A DNA stretch of 33,649 nt from a virus (IMGVR_UViG_3300031239_000010:1-33649); one strand, 5' to 3'. Shown: positions 1-7,204, counted from the first letter of the stretch. Numbers and translations: made by a program. Notes: generated by a model not told the origin, from the letters alone.

Positions 1-100
1 GGTCAATTGTCCCATGGAAGAACTTCCGCACGGGCTTCAGAATCTGCTCAGGCGTGCCCCAATGCATGGACGCGCCCACATCGATATGATCGCTACTCAA
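1..100 (-). CDS. Partial hypothetical protein (5' end only)
   Basis: Only the first 33 codons lie in the window; the gene runs off the left edge. The start is chosen as TTG at 98-100 because a strong GGAGG (106-110, within AAAGGAGG) sits 5 nt upstream and the frame stays open to the edge. The readable protein begins MSSDHIDVGASMHWGTPEQ. It overlaps the end of the upstream gene by 8 nt, as expected in a translationally coupled operon. I do not recognise the family. An in-frame ATG at codon 12 is an alternative start but lacks a good ribosome site. Confidence 0.6.
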   Translation of the reverse strand, partial: MSSDHIDVGASMHWGTPEQILKPVRKFFHGTID

Positions 101-335
101 ACTTTCCTCCTTTGATGTCTTCAAGACGTTGTGAGATTCGACGAAGAGCTTCGGTAGGTCCCCTTTCAAGTAGAGTTTGCACGGCCCAGTCGCCGAACTC
201 GATCATGGCGCGCGTGGCACTTTCGCGGTGCTCACAGCAACGCTCGGAATGCCCGAACTTATCGTCACCAGCCCCGACGTAGCATTGAAGCCGGTCCAAG
301 CATTCCTCATGCGCAAGCTTACGTGGCGTCTTCAC
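93..335 (-). CDS. Hypothetical protein, 80 aa
   Basis: This is a small soluble, charged protein starting MKTPRKLAHEEC with Cys-rich stretches (ERCCEHRE) near the middle. It starts at GTG, which overlaps the TGA stop of the preceding gene (GTGA), with a GAGGGAAG ribosome site. It lies in the operon read from the promoter at 737-764. No family is recognised. The C-terminal half (ALRRISQRLEDIKGG) looks helical. Confidence 0.7.
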   Translation of the reverse strand: MKTPRKLAHEECLDRLQCYVGAGDDKFGHSERCCEHRESATRAMIEFGDWAVQTLLERGPTEALRRISQRLEDIKGGKFE

Positions 336-718
336 TTGCTTCCCTCATCCATCCGCAACAGCGCCCGAACAGTCCGGAGGTCGTCCAGGGTGACGCCCCT
401 GGGGAAGCTATACCGGCAGCGGTCATAGTCCTTGCGGAAGCGTGACCATTCCTCGATCATCTCCTGCTCGGCTGCGTAAGCCTCCCGTGAGGGGTAGCCT
501 CGTCCGTCGATTGGGTTGCCTTCTTTGCTGCTGAGGTTATCCATGCGGAGATTCCACTGCAACGGCCGGCCCACGAAGTCTGCCTTTTCCGCCTCTTCCA
601 CCGTCATGTAAATGCGACCCACCGCAACCACCCGCACGTCGAAGATGGACACCTCGCGCCAGCGGTGGGTGCGGACCACAATCAGCTTGTCGCCAACCGA
701 ATACTTTGCCTTGGACAT
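332..718 (-). CDS. Hypothetical protein with KOW/SH3-like N-terminus, 128 aa
   Basis: First gene of the leftmost minus operon. The N-terminus (YSVGDKLIVVRTHRWREV) has the 'VGDK.xVV' pattern of a small beta-barrel, and the same pattern recurs in the protein at 6639-6968, so the two may be distant paralogues. The C-terminal half is charged and helical. The ATG is preceded by AAGGAG, 12 nt after the predicted transcription start, so the 5' leader is very short. Function unknown. Confidence 0.8.
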   Translation of the reverse strand: MSKAKYSVGDKLIVVRTHRWREVSIFDVRVVAVGRIYMTVEEAEKADFVGRPLQWNLRMDNLSSKEGNPIDGRGYPSREAYAAEQEMIEEWSRFRKDYDRCRYSFPRGVTLDDLRTVRALLRMDEGSK

Positions 719-736
719 GTCAAACTCCTTAATGTG

Positions 737-764
737 AAGATACCACAGCTCTGCGGGCCGTCAA
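737..764 (-). promoter_or_regulatory. Sigma70-like promoter for the 718-to-1 operon
   Basis: On the minus strand: TTGACG (759-764), 16 bp spacer, TATCTT (737-742), with TGTGG before the -10 (extended -10 like). It is back to back with the plus-strand start signal of the baseplate spike gene at 769-774. Confidence 0.75.
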
Positions 765-768
765 GGCC

Positions 769-774
769 GAATCT
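769..774 (+). promoter_or_regulatory. Late-type start signal GAATCT before the spike gene
   Basis: GAATCT ends 7 nt before the ATG at 782, within the block GTCAAGGCCGAATCTT (760-775). The same block, apart from the start-proximal bases, occurs before the tape measure gene. No Shine-Dalgarno site is present, so transcription probably starts at or next to the ATG. See the related sites at 4572, 10051 and 14209. Confidence 0.5.
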
Positions 775-781
775 TGGGAAA

Positions 782-1696
782 ATGGAAGTCATCCCGTCTT
801 TTCACCAAACCCGCAAGGTGGGGGCCCACGAGGCCAACAACCGTGGCTTCGATAACACAATGCTCCGGGCGGGCGAGGTCAAGGCTATCATTTATCCGGA
901 AGACACCAACTCCAGGTCGAAAAAGTGGATTGAATACGACGTGTTAGTCTCTCACCGCGAGAACGGGACCAGCGTCACCAAGCTCTATCATAATTGTATT
1001 CTAGCTAACGATTTGCAGGGCCTGGCAGACAGCTCGTTCAGGACACTGCGCGTAGACGTGCCTCCTCCAGGAAGCATCACAGACAGTTTCTCCCAGCTTA
1101 AGCCCGGGGACGGGTCGAGAGTTCTGCTCCTTTGCATCAACGGCGACACAGCTAACGCGGTGATTATTTCGGGGTTGCGGAACAGCTCGGAGGACGACCT
1201 GGGGGTCAAGGACCTGGGCCACCACCTGGACTATGAATTCAACGGCGTGCACCTGAGCATCCAGGATGACGGTAGCTTCTCGATTACGAAGAATGGGCCC
1301 ACCACCCCTGCCGGCGATTTCGATAGCGCCAGGGGCACGGCAGAGGCCAATGGCACAGTTGTAGAGGTAGACGTAGACGGCTCTTTCCGGGTCTCGACCA
1401 AGGACAACGCCCAGTCGGTAGTCATCGACAACAAGGCCGGCACGATTACGGTATCGGGGGACCAGGACCTGACGCTTAACGCCGACACGATTCACATCGG
1501 GACCAAGGCTACAGAGGCGGCCGTGCTGGGCAACACTCTAGTGTCGCTGCTAAGCAGCATGGTGGACGCGATTACTGCCATCACCCATATCTGCCCGGTG
1601 GGCACCTCGGGGCCGCCAGTGAACACGCCGGCTTTTAAGGCTTTACAGGCCCAGCTTCAGACGGCTCTGTCGTCGTTCGTGACCGTGGGAAAGTAA
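782..1696 (+). CDS. Baseplate spike / gpV-gp5-like tail protein
   Basis: A 304-aa protein. The N-terminal half (MLRAGEVKAIIYPED, then DVLVSHRENG and SRVLLLCINGDTANAVIISGL) has the alternating short strands of the OB-fold seen in phage baseplate spike proteins. It is followed by a repetitive beta region (GTVVEVDVDGSFRVSTKDN, then TITVSGDQDLTLNADTIHIG), typical of the spike shaft. The C-terminus (THICPVGTSGPPV) resembles the end of spike/VgrG-like proteins. The chosen start is ATG 782; earlier in-frame codons lie inside the divergent minus promoter. The family call follows from architecture, not from a search. The gene ends over the 3' end of a convergent minus gene. Confidence 0.7.
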   Translation: MEVIPSFHQTRKVGAHEANNRGFDNTMLRAGEVKAIIYPEDTNSRSKKWIEYDVLVSHRENGTSVTKLYHNCILANDLQGLADSSFRTLRVDVPPPGSITDSFSQLKPGDGSRVLLLCINGDTANAVIISGLRNSSEDDLGVKDLGHHLDYEFNGVHLSIQDDGSFSITKNGPTTPAGDFDSARGTAEANGTVVEVDVDGSFRVSTKDNAQSVVIDNKAGTITVSGDQDLTLNADTIHIGTKATEAAVLGNTLVSLLSSMVDAITAITHICPVGTSGPPVNTPAFKALQAQLQTALSSFVTVGK

Positions 1697-1925
1697 CCGC
1701 CCACGCCTTTTGGAGATTCTCATTCGCTTCCAGAAGCGCCGCGTAAGCCGCATCGACTTTGTTGTCTGCGTTATGCAGTAACTGCCATCGCCGGTCTCGG
1801 TCTATGTGCCTAGTGAACCGAATATCGTCTCTCTCATTGCAGGCAATGATGAGGTCATCGAGCTTTTCGGACTGGGCCTGCTCTAGGTCTTCCAGATGTT
1901 CCATCTCCGCTTCTGTTATCGGCAT
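1635..1925 (-). CDS. Hypothetical coiled-coil protein, 96 aa
   Basis: Almost entirely acidic and helical (EAEMEHLEDLEQAQSEKL; DAAYAALLEANENLQKAW), so probably a coiled coil. Its last 62 nt overlap the convergent spike gene. Start ATG overlaps the upstream stop (TGATG). Function unknown. The region DAAYAALLEANENLQKAW recalls the neighbouring 1925-2221 and 9739-10002 products, which share an 'AY.AF.EA' helical pattern. Confidence 0.65.
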   Translation of the reverse strand: MPITEAEMEHLEDLEQAQSEKLDDLIIACNERDDIRFTRHIDRDRRWQLLHNADNKVDAAYAALLEANENLQKAWAVTFPRSRTTTEPSEAGPVKP

Positions 1926-2221
1926 CAGACTCGCTTCCCCTGTTCTTGGGCCCGGTCACTTGCCTCTGCAAAAGCGGCGTAGGCCTGGCCGCGCAAGCGC
2001 ACCGCTTCCTTGAAGTCTTCCGTCGCTCGGTCGAAACTGTCCAGCGGGAAAACCCTGCCGTAGCCATAGATAGAAGAGTGTATGGCGTGGATCAGGGCAG
2101 TCGAACGTTCCAGGCAAACTCGGTCAGCTTCGTTAAACGCTTCCGAGGCTTCGTAAAGCGCCTCGGTGTCCCTGGTGAGGTCAGAGCCGGGCTTGTTGTT
2201 GGGAGTCACCGTGTCACTCAT
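1925..2221 (-). CDS. Hypothetical helical protein, 98 aa
   Basis: Start placed at ATG 2221 (MSDTVTPNNKPGSD) rather than further upstream, because GGAGA precedes it and the upstream gene ends across it. The protein is helical, with EALYEASEAFNEADRVCLE and EAVRLRGQAYAAFAEASDR. It sits in the operon transcribed from the promoter near 2831-2859. Function unknown. Confidence 0.7.
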   Translation of the reverse strand: MSDTVTPNNKPGSDLTRDTEALYEASEAFNEADRVCLERSTALIHAIHSSIYGYGRVFPLDSFDRATEDFKEAVRLRGQAYAAFAEASDRAQEQGKRV

Positions 2222-2504
2222 CTTTCGTCTCCACTTCGTCAGAAGGATACGCGCACTCGATTCGGTCGCAGCACTCGGCGCACTCCATGTGCATGTCTTC
2301 CCAGTTGGCATCGCATCCTACGACGCGGTACATCTGGCCGTCCCTGTCACGGGTGGCCCGGCCAATGCGCAGGACCTCGACCTTGACGCAGTCCGGGCAA
2401 AGAGTCTCGCCGGTCCCCATCAGGAAGAACAGCGGATAGCTCCCGATGGGGGTGAACTTCCCCATACGCAGGTCTCGAATCAGGTGGTGGTAGGTGTAGG
2501 TCAT
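2214..2504 (-). CDS. Putative zinc-binding hypothetical protein, 96 aa
   Basis: Starts MTYTYHHLIRDLRMG, an opening seen in small conserved phage proteins. It carries CPDC and later C..NWEDMHMECAECC, so it could fold as a zinc ribbon with the pairs CPDC and CAEC. Translation is coupled to the upstream gene (TCATGA overlap). Function unknown; a nucleic-acid or protein-binding adaptor would be a guess. Confidence 0.75.
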   Translation of the reverse strand: MTYTYHHLIRDLRMGKFTPIGSYPLFFLMGTGETLCPDCVKVEVLRIGRATRDRDGQMYRVVGCDANWEDMHMECAECCDRIECAYPSDEVETKDE

Positions 2505-2791
2505 GATTGGTCGCCCTTCAGGAAGTTCTGGTAGGTCGTCTCGGCGGCGTCGCGGGCGCAGAGGAACTTGACGACACTGTCGTACTTCGCGTTCAGAGCG
2601 CTGATCCCTTTGGGGCCGACGTAGTCCTGCTTGTTCACGCCGGCCAGAGCCTGATTCAGCTCTACGACCGCAAGCTGGTAGCGCTCGTCAGCCTCGAACC
2701 AGATATCCGCCAAGAGCTGGCGCTCCTGGTAGAAGTCTTCCTCCCCCAGAAGTCGGGTTGTTTTCGATGCCCAGCTGTCCGATTGGCTCAT
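2501..2791 (-). CDS. Hypothetical helical protein, 96 aa
   Basis: First gene after the promoter at 2831-2859, with an AGGAGA ribosome site in the conserved leader. The protein (MSQSDSWASKTTRLLGEED) is predicted helical with long stretches such as RYQLAVVELNQALAGV. No family recognised. Confidence 0.75.
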   Translation of the reverse strand: MSQSDSWASKTTRLLGEEDFYQERQLLADIWFEADERYQLAVVELNQALAGVNKQDYVGPKGISALNAKYDSVVKFLCARDAAETTYQNFLKGDQS

Positions 2792-2830
2792 GGGATTCTC
2801 CTAGAAAGGGTTTTCGTCGGGACAAGAATT

Positions 2831-2859
2831 ACTCTATGATACTCCACCGGAGTCGTCAA
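2831..2859 (-). promoter_or_regulatory. Sigma70-like promoter with conserved leader
   Basis: TTGACG (2854-2859), 17 bp spacer, TAGAGT (2831-2836). It is followed by the conserved leader CTTGTCCCGACGAAAACCC and a CTAGGAGAATCCC ribosome site. The promoter lies inside the last codons of the upstream gene (2834-3037), so the segment both encodes LDDSGGVS-stop and starts transcription. Confidence 0.75.
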
Positions 2860-3037
2860 GCTGAATTTTAAGAATAATGAGAGCTTCCTCTTCTACCGCA
2901 ACGCGCAGCATGGGCGTCTCAACGTCGAGCATGGCAGTTACGGCCATTTTTACCGCCGTTTCTGGTTGGGTCCCACGTCGCCTGACGTAAAACGCGGCCA
3001 GCCGGAACACGGCGTCTACCAGGTCGTGGAAGGTCAT
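2834..3037 (-). CDS. Hypothetical protein, 67 aa
   Basis: A small protein (MTFHDLVDAVFRLAAFYVRRRG) with mixed helix and strand. Its final codons overlap the next promoter, which is unusual but occurs at least three more times here. Start ATG overlaps the TGA of the upstream gene. Function unknown. Confidence 0.6.
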   Translation of the reverse strand: MTFHDLVDAVFRLAAFYVRRRGTQPETAVKMAVTAMLDVETPMLRVAVEEEALIILKIQLDDSGGVS

Positions 3038-3300
3038 GACCCCATCTGGCTTCCAGCCGACCAGTCAGCGTCCGATCGGGCCTTATCGGCCTCCTTCTGG
3101 AGGGCGTTTATCCAGTCGCGGGCCTGGTTCAGCTGGCCACGCAGACGTTTAATTTCGGCGTCACGATTGATGATGATCTCCCGGGCCAGTCTCAGAGATT
3201 GCTCTAGCTCGTCAAGCTGATTGCCCAGGCTTAAAATTTCCGCTTCCGGGTCGCCATCCCCAAGGCCAACGTTGGTCCAATCTGGGCCTGCTGGGCACAT
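3034..3300 (-). CDS. Coiled-coil hypothetical protein, 88 aa
   Basis: Residues from about 20 to 80 form a strong heptad-like coiled coil (LGNQLDELEQSLRLAREIII; EIKRLRGQLNQARDWINALQ). The start is ATG 3300, overlapping the upstream TGA; GTG one codon earlier is possible. It resembles a small structural or spanin-like soluble rod in shape only; no membrane segment or signal is present. Confidence 0.7.
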   Translation of the reverse strand: MCPAGPDWTNVGLGDGDPEAEILSLGNQLDELEQSLRLAREIIINRDAEIKRLRGQLNQARDWINALQKEADKARSDADWSAGSQMGS

Positions 3301-3587
3301 CACACACCAACCTTCGCGGCTTCAATGACACCAGCCGAAATGACGTCCTGGGCCACCGAAGCGACCTCCTGGACGTAGTCGAACCAGCCCTCCACACGGT
3401 CGGAGTCTGCACCCCGCAAACACGACGTCAGCAGCTGCTCGTTGGTGAAGTCGCCGGCAACCAGCTGGGTCAGGTCGAGGTCCGGGTCGATGCCCACCTC
3501 GTCGATATTCGCCTGCGCAAGCTCGGTGAAGCGCCAGGGGCGGTGGGAGGGAGGGGTGAACACGAAAGCCATATTGGAAGCGGTCAT
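3300..3587 (-). CDS. Hypothetical protein, 95 aa
   Basis: Starts MTASNMAFVFTPPSHRPWRF with ACAGGAGA as ribosome site. Acidic middle (GIDPDLDLTQLVAGDF) and helical C-terminus. No recognised family. Distal to the small zinc protein at 3608-3802 in the same operon. Confidence 0.7.
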   Translation of the reverse strand: MTASNMAFVFTPPSHRPWRFTELAQANIDEVGIDPDLDLTQLVAGDFTNEQLLTSCLRGADSDRVEGWFDYVQEVASVAQDVISAGVIEAAKVGV

Positions 3588-3607
3588 GGTGTCTCCTGTG
3601 AAAGGGG

Positions 3608-3802
3608 TTAGTAAATCGCCAAATCTTTCGGAATCCGATTATCATAGTTCGAGTTCCAGCAGGGCCCGCAGAAGCCATTGCGGTAATTCGTTGGCGTGTC
3701 GCACAGGCGACACTTGCCGTTGTCGCGCCGGTCGGGGAAACGAGCCTCCAGGTCCTTCTGGCGCTGCGACTTGGAGAGCGAAGTAGACGATTTGTTCTTC
3801 AT
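3608..3802 (-). CDS. Small zinc-finger-like protein, 64 aa
   Basis: Contains CRLC followed 13 residues later by CGPC (CRLCDTPTNYRNGFCGPC), a plausible four-Cys zinc site. The N-terminus is basic and Ser/Lys-rich (MKNKSSTSLSKSQRQK), compatible with nucleic-acid binding. It lies 7 nt after the stop of the membrane protein gene at 3810-3989. Function unknown. Confidence 0.65.
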   Translation of the reverse strand: MKNKSSTSLSKSQRQKDLEARFPDRRDNGKCRLCDTPTNYRNGFCGPCWNSNYDNRIPKDLAIY

Positions 3803-3809
3803 TGGTTGG

Positions 3810-3989
3810 CTACCGGTTGACGGACCGCGAGAGCCGCTCCGACGGGGTCTCAGCGGCGGACTTTTCGATCTGCTCTCGGATTGCGGGGATAGACTTGAGC
3901 ACCGCCCGAGCGATGATGAGCCAGAAAAGCGCGACGCAGAAGAAAAAACACGCGAAGAGGGACAAAAGAATGATAATCACGGTTGCCAT
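3810..3989 (-). CDS. Small single-pass membrane protein, 59 aa
   Basis: Starts MATVIIILLSLFACFFFCVA, a hydrophobic segment of about 25 residues, followed by a charged helical tail (IPAIREQIEKSAAETPSERL). It is the first gene of the transcript from the promoter at 4028-4055, with CTAGGAGAATCCC just before ATG. Such small membrane proteins in phages can be lysis-associated or early host-takeover factors, but nothing here decides. Confidence 0.75.
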   Translation of the reverse strand: MATVIIILLSLFACFFFCVALFWLIIARAVLKSIPAIREQIEKSAAETPSERLSRSVNR

Positions 3990-4027
3990 GGGATTCTCCT
4001 AGAGAGGTTTTCGTCGGGACAAGAATT

Positions 4028-4055
4028 ACTCTACCAGGGTTTTGAGAGTCGTCAA
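4028..4055 (-). promoter_or_regulatory. Sigma70-like promoter with conserved leader
   Basis: TTGACG (4050-4055), 16 bp spacer ACTCTCAAAACCCTGG, TAGAGT (4028-4033). The leader (CTTGTCCCGACGAAAACC, then CTAGGAGAATCCC) matches those at 2791 and 25872 nearly base for base. Confidence 0.8.
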
Positions 4056-4061
4056 GAACTT

Positions 4062-4532
4062 TCAACCGAATTTCTTCTGATTCCGGCGGTGGCGGGCAAG
4101 GTGCCCCTTCTCCAGCTTGAGGAACTTTTTGGCCTCCTCGGGGGTCCTCAGGACTTGTGACGCAAAAGGCGAAAGCTCGTGAACCTTCTTGGCGCAGGCC
4201 TCGCCCAGCGAGAACCAGCCCTTCGGAAGCTCCTTCTCGGGGTCGAACCCGTAGAGAACCAGGCCCTCGGCGGTGTAGTCCGCCACGTGGGCGAACGCCT
4301 CCAGCTCTTCGTCCGTGATCCCGGCCGCATGAGCCTTGGGGCGGTCCATCATGAACAGGTCCATAAGCGTCATGCTGCTGGCCACCGGCGTTCCTACATA
4401 CTGGGCGGGGAGAAACCACTCGTTGGCAATGATATTCTCCCAGTACGCGATATACCGGAGGTCGTTGGCGATCTCCTTGTCGTAGTCGATTTTGTGGGAC
4501 CAGGGGTTCTTCTTGCTGAATGAGTAGCTCAT
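4062..4532 (-). CDS. Hypothetical protein, 156 aa, leaderless
   Basis: ATG 4530-4532 (MSYSFSKKNPWSHKIDYD) lies 7 nt after the -10 TAGAGT, so the mRNA should start at or one base before the ATG; no Shine-Dalgarno site exists. The protein has hydrophobic patches (WENIIANEWFLPAQYVG; MTLMDLFMMD) but no clear membrane anchor, and a basic C-terminus (KGHLARHRRNQKKFG). Function unknown. Confidence 0.75.
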   Translation of the reverse strand: MSYSFSKKNPWSHKIDYDKEIANDLRYIAYWENIIANEWFLPAQYVGTPVASSMTLMDLFMMDRPKAHAAGITDEELEAFAHVADYTAEGLVLYGFDPEKELPKGWFSLGEACAKKVHELSPFASQVLRTPEEAKKFLKLEKGHLARHRRNQKKFG

Positions 4533-4539
4533 GTCAATC

Positions 4540-4567
4540 ACTCTACCAGACTATCAAAAGGTGTCAA
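4540..4567 (-). promoter_or_regulatory. Sigma70-like promoter, leaderless type
   Basis: TTGACA (4562-4567), 16 bp CCTTTTGATAGTCTGG, TAGAGT (4540-4545). The spacer is identical to that of the structured-RNA promoter at 14177-14204, showing duplication of the element. Confidence 0.8.
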
Positions 4568-4571
4568 GGAA

Positions 4572-4577
4572 CAATCT
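4572..4577 (+). promoter_or_regulatory. Late-type start signal CAATCT
   Basis: CAATCT ends 6 nt before ATG 4584 with no ribosome site in between. Same position and form as the sites at 769, 10051 and 14209. Confidence 0.5.
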
Positions 4578-4583
4578 TAGGGT

Positions 4584-5024
4584 ATGCGTTTTCAGCCTGA
4601 CGGATACTCTTGCGGCCCCGTGGCAGCAATGAACGTTATCCAGGCAATGACAGGGCGAAGACCCCACCGGGCGACCTTCCTGAAAGACTCGGGGACCTCC
4701 AAAACCAACGGGACAACCCACTTCGGGCTCCAGCAAGCTATCGAGCGGGCCGGGTTCAAGCCGGTGGAGATCGCAGGGGCGTTTGATACCGCTTACGAAA
4801 CGCTCCAGGACTGCTTGGCGAAGGGCTGGGGAGCCGTTTTGCTGACCGAGCGAGGGAACCACTGGATAGCGGCTGTGGGTCGCCTGGGAGAGCGCGTAGC
4901 GGTGTTTGACAGCTTCCCCCACAGCGGCCACCCGGGCGTCCATGTGTATTCCAGGGCCCAGCTCCGAAGAGTCTGGACTCCCTGCGGCCCGGGTGGCCGC
5001 TACGCTATTGCCGTTACGCGCTAA
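4584..5024 (+). CDS. C39/papain-like cysteine peptidase
   Basis: A 146-aa protein with the signature of a papain-fold peptidase close to the C39 family. Gln4 and Cys10 sit in QPDGYSCGPVAAMN (oxyanion Gln and nucleophile Cys), His93 in GNHWIAAVG and Asp109 in RVAVFDSF. Spacing and order match the compact C39 core. No signal peptide, no attached binding domain. Being alone on the plus strand with the same start signal as tail genes suggests late expression; processing of a virion protein or cell-wall cleavage is possible. It could be catalytically a transglutaminase-like relative. Start ATG is fixed by the CAATCT signal. Confidence 0.7.
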   Translation: MRFQPDGYSCGPVAAMNVIQAMTGRRPHRATFLKDSGTSKTNGTTHFGLQQAIERAGFKPVEIAGAFDTAYETLQDCLAKGWGAVLLTERGNHWIAAVGRLGERVAVFDSFPHSGHPGVHVYSRAQLRRVWTPCGPGGRYAIAVTR

Positions 5025-5140
5025 TCGCCGTCCTCGTCGTCGCCTGGGTCCCATTCAATCATCGCCACCGTAACCAACATTGCGATTGCCCCGCAAACCA
5101 CTCCGATAGCGAACAAGACGGTACCAGCCAAGGGGTCCAT
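5021..5140 (-). CDS. Tiny membrane protein, 39 aa
   Basis: MDPLAGTVLFAIGVVCGAIA followed by MLVTVAMIEW forms one transmembrane segment; the tail is very acidic (DPGDDEDGD). The ATG overlaps the TAA stop of the nucleotidyltransferase (TAATG), and the end overlaps the convergent peptidase stop by 4 nt. Coding is supported by the perfect fit between these two genes. Confidence 0.6.
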   Translation of the reverse strand: MDPLAGTVLFAIGVVCGAIAMLVTVAMIEWDPGDDEDGD

Positions 5141-6216
5141 TAAAACCCGTCCAGGTCGGGGTGGTGGTTGTGCGGATTGCCCCAATGAACCAGCTCGCAC
5201 AGGGTCCGGTCAATAGCGACCCGGTCAGGCCCGTGTGGCAGCTTCGAGGTCTGGTAGGCGGACTCGATTAGCTGGTCGGTGCTGGCTGCATACTCAATCA
5301 GCCTGTCGTAGCTCCAGGCTCCATTGCGAATCGCCAACAGCTCCTCGGCGTCTGGCCTCTTTACGATGCAACCCTTCCCTTCAAGGATTTCCTTGCACAT
5401 CCGCATCAGCCGCACGAGGTGGGCCCCGTGCTTGGCGTCGTAACCAGACTGAGCTTCCAGAGCGGCCCTGGCCGGGTTGCGCTCGGTCTTCCACTTCTGA
5501 TAGCTGACGTACTCACGCATGGCGGACCCGTACTTGCGCTCAGCGATAACGATGGGGATCAGGGCAGCCGACACGATCCCGTCAATGGCCTGGTGAATGA
5601 GATGCTCGTCTAAGATTTGGCCCTTGGTCGCTCCCAGCCCGCCGGCCACGTCTTCCAGCTTCTGGACCTTGGAGTTGATGAGCCCCATTTCCTCCTTCGG
5701 GATTGTGGAATGCTCGGGGAGGTTGAAGTCAGCTCGCTCGGGCTTGCGGTCTCGGGGCTGCAGCAAGAAGCTCCGATGGGTCTTGATGCGCTTGAGCTGC
5801 GAATAAGCGTACCCAGAGAAACGGTGTCGAGCGGCCTTGGTCAGGAACAAGTCTCGAATGCCATACAGGCGCATCCAGTTGAAGTCGTCGCCTTCTTGCG
5901 GGTACAACCAATCGCTCTCGTCAGTGAACAACAGCTCAATGACGTTGGGGTTACACTCGGTAGCCAGAGCTACGAACTTGCGGATATCATAAATCACGCA
6001 ATCGATGTCGCCCTTGATTTCGGCTTGCTCGAACTTGTTGAGGAAGCCGTAGAAGTACCGCAGGGGCGGGATGGCCACGCCCCTGATGTCGAGGTCGGAC
6101 GCAGGCGTGTTGGTCCCGTAAGCGTGGCTGCCGGCCTTGCACAAAAAGATGGTGCCGTTCTTGAGCCAGTCTAGGTTGCCCTTGTAATGGGACCAATCGA
6201 ATTTATCGGTAGACAA
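5140..6216 (-). CDS. Nucleotidyltransferase of the RlaP/COG3541 type
   Basis: A 358-aa protein with the polymerase-beta nucleotidyltransferase signature near the N-terminus: GSHAYGTNTPASDLDIRG (residues 29-46), giving the GS motif and the Asp pair D41/D43 that bind metal. A third acidic residue is likely in GDIDCVIYD (about 69-77). This fits the family of predicted nucleotidyltransferases common in phages that often accompany RNA ligases. The start is TTG 6214-6216 with AAGGA upstream, overlapping the previous gene by 14 nt. Substrate unknown; RNA-end or tRNA modification/repair is an inference from the RNA ligase, tmRNA and tRNAs elsewhere in the window. Confidence 0.85.
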   Translation of the reverse strand: MSTDKFDWSHYKGNLDWLKNGTIFLCKAGSHAYGTNTPASDLDIRGVAIPPLRYFYGFLNKFEQAEIKGDIDCVIYDIRKFVALATECNPNVIELLFTDESDWLYPQEGDDFNWMRLYGIRDLFLTKAARHRFSGYAYSQLKRIKTHRSFLLQPRDRKPERADFNLPEHSTIPKEEMGLINSKVQKLEDVAGGLGATKGQILDEHLIHQAIDGIVSAALIPIVIAERKYGSAMREYVSYQKWKTERNPARAALEAQSGYDAKHGAHLVRLMRMCKEILEGKGCIVKRPDAEELLAIRNGAWSYDRLIEYAASTDQLIESAYQTSKLPHGPDRVAIDRTLCELVHWGNPHNHHPDLDGF

Positions 6217-6385
6217 GGTCCTTCTCCTCCCAAGTTTGCACCGAGCACAGATTCTTAATGCTCTTCTGCTTCTCTTGATGGTACAGAATCGTCAAAACCT
6301 TCAGGTCAAAGGTGAGCTTCTCGACTTCCTTTTTGAGGGCGAGGTTCTCTTCCTGGACCTCGTCTAAATGCTTCCAGCCCATCAT
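6203..6385 (-). CDS. Coiled-coil hypothetical protein, 60 aa
   Basis: Residues 8-45 (EVQEENLALKKEVEKLTFDL) form a leucine-heptad coiled coil. Start ATG overlaps the upstream stop. Coupled to the nucleotidyltransferase gene by overlap, which might indicate a partner, but this operon overlaps genes everywhere. Confidence 0.65.
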   Translation of the reverse strand: MMGWKHLDEVQEENLALKKEVEKLTFDLKVLTILYHQEKQKSIKNLCSVQTWEEKDLVYR

Positions 6386-6630
6386 TCAGTCCATTCCAGC
6401 TCTTCGTGCTCATTCCCAAGCTCTCGGGCCTGCGCAAGAATCATCTCCTCGGCCTCGATGAGGGCCTGTGCCATCCTGAGGATGTGTTCTTGTAATCGCT
6501 CCACCAAGACCTGCGCCTCCCAGGCCTCGTGCGAGCGGTCTTGGTAAGCGAGCCACAGTCGGTCGTATTCCGGCTGAGGCACATTTTCTAGCCGATAAGG
6601 TACCCTCTGGAAACGGTGTTGGGTGGGCAT
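6382..6630 (-). CDS. Helical hypothetical protein, 82 aa
   Basis: Start ATG 6630 (MPTQHRFQRVPYRLENVPQP) is set by GGAGA immediately after the upstream stop. The rest is one long helix rich in Glu/Gln/Leu (VLVERLQEHILRMAQALIEA). Function unknown. Confidence 0.7.
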   Translation of the reverse strand: MPTQHRFQRVPYRLENVPQPEYDRLWLAYQDRSHEAWEAQVLVERLQEHILRMAQALIEAEEMILAQARELGNEHEELEWTE

Positions 6631-6638
6631 GGAGTCTC

Positions 6639-6968
6639 CTATTCGAAGTCGCTGAGGTCTTTTCCGTCGAAGATTAAAGCGTGGATCTTTTGCAGGGTCG
6701 GGGTCCCTAGCTTCCTGAGCCCGTGTTTTGTTACGGCCCTGATGTTGGAAACCAGCTTGGTGCGAAGACGTTCTTCTCGGTCGTGTGCGGTGTACGGACG
6801 GGCGAAGGAGTTGCTTCCCAGAAGGGCTCCCGTCTCTGGGTTGATGCTGTAAGGTCCGGCCACAATCATCGTAGGCAAACGTGAACTCACCGTCGCCACC
6901 ACCTCCCACGAGTTGTGGTCGATGACAACCTTGTCACCCACCTTCAGTGCTGCCAGCCAGCCAGCCAT
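6639..6968 (-). CDS. Hypothetical protein with small beta-barrel N-terminus, 109 aa
   Basis: Begins MAGWLAALKVGDKVVIDHNS, recalling the 332-718 product in the VGDK-VV motif. The C-terminal half is basic and helical (EERLRTKLVSNIRAVTKHGL). The start overlaps the upstream stop as TGATG. Function unknown. Confidence 0.7.
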   Translation of the reverse strand: MAGWLAALKVGDKVVIDHNSWEVVATVSSRLPTMIVAGPYSINPETGALLGSNSFARPYTAHDREERLRTKLVSNIRAVTKHGLRKLGTPTLQKIHALIFDGKDLSDFE

Positions 6969-7204
6969 CAGTTCCTCTTTTCCATCCCCTTTGGAAGCCG
7001 GTACCAAAAAGCCTGGTGGTCAATCATCACCACATCGCCCAGCTCGATGGAAGAAACAAACAGGTCAATCAGCAGAGAGTGCAGGGACCCCCGGCGGATA
7101 CCCATGTCGAGGTCTTTCGTTCCGACCCGCTTGGTGACGTCGTAAATCGATTCAAGGTCGGCGGGGTCGAAGTAGCGGGTATCAATATTCCAGTAAGTTG
7201 CCAT
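6968..7204 (-). CDS. Hypothetical protein, 78 aa
   Basis: MATYWNIDTRYFDPADLESI with AAAGGAA as ribosome site. Mixed alpha/beta with a hydrophobic C-terminal strand region (IELGDVVMIDHQAFWYRLP). No recognised family. Confidence 0.7.
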   Translation of the reverse strand: MATYWNIDTRYFDPADLESIYDVTKRVGTKDLDMGIRRGSLHSLLIDLFVSSIELGDVVMIDHQAFWYRLPKGMEKRN

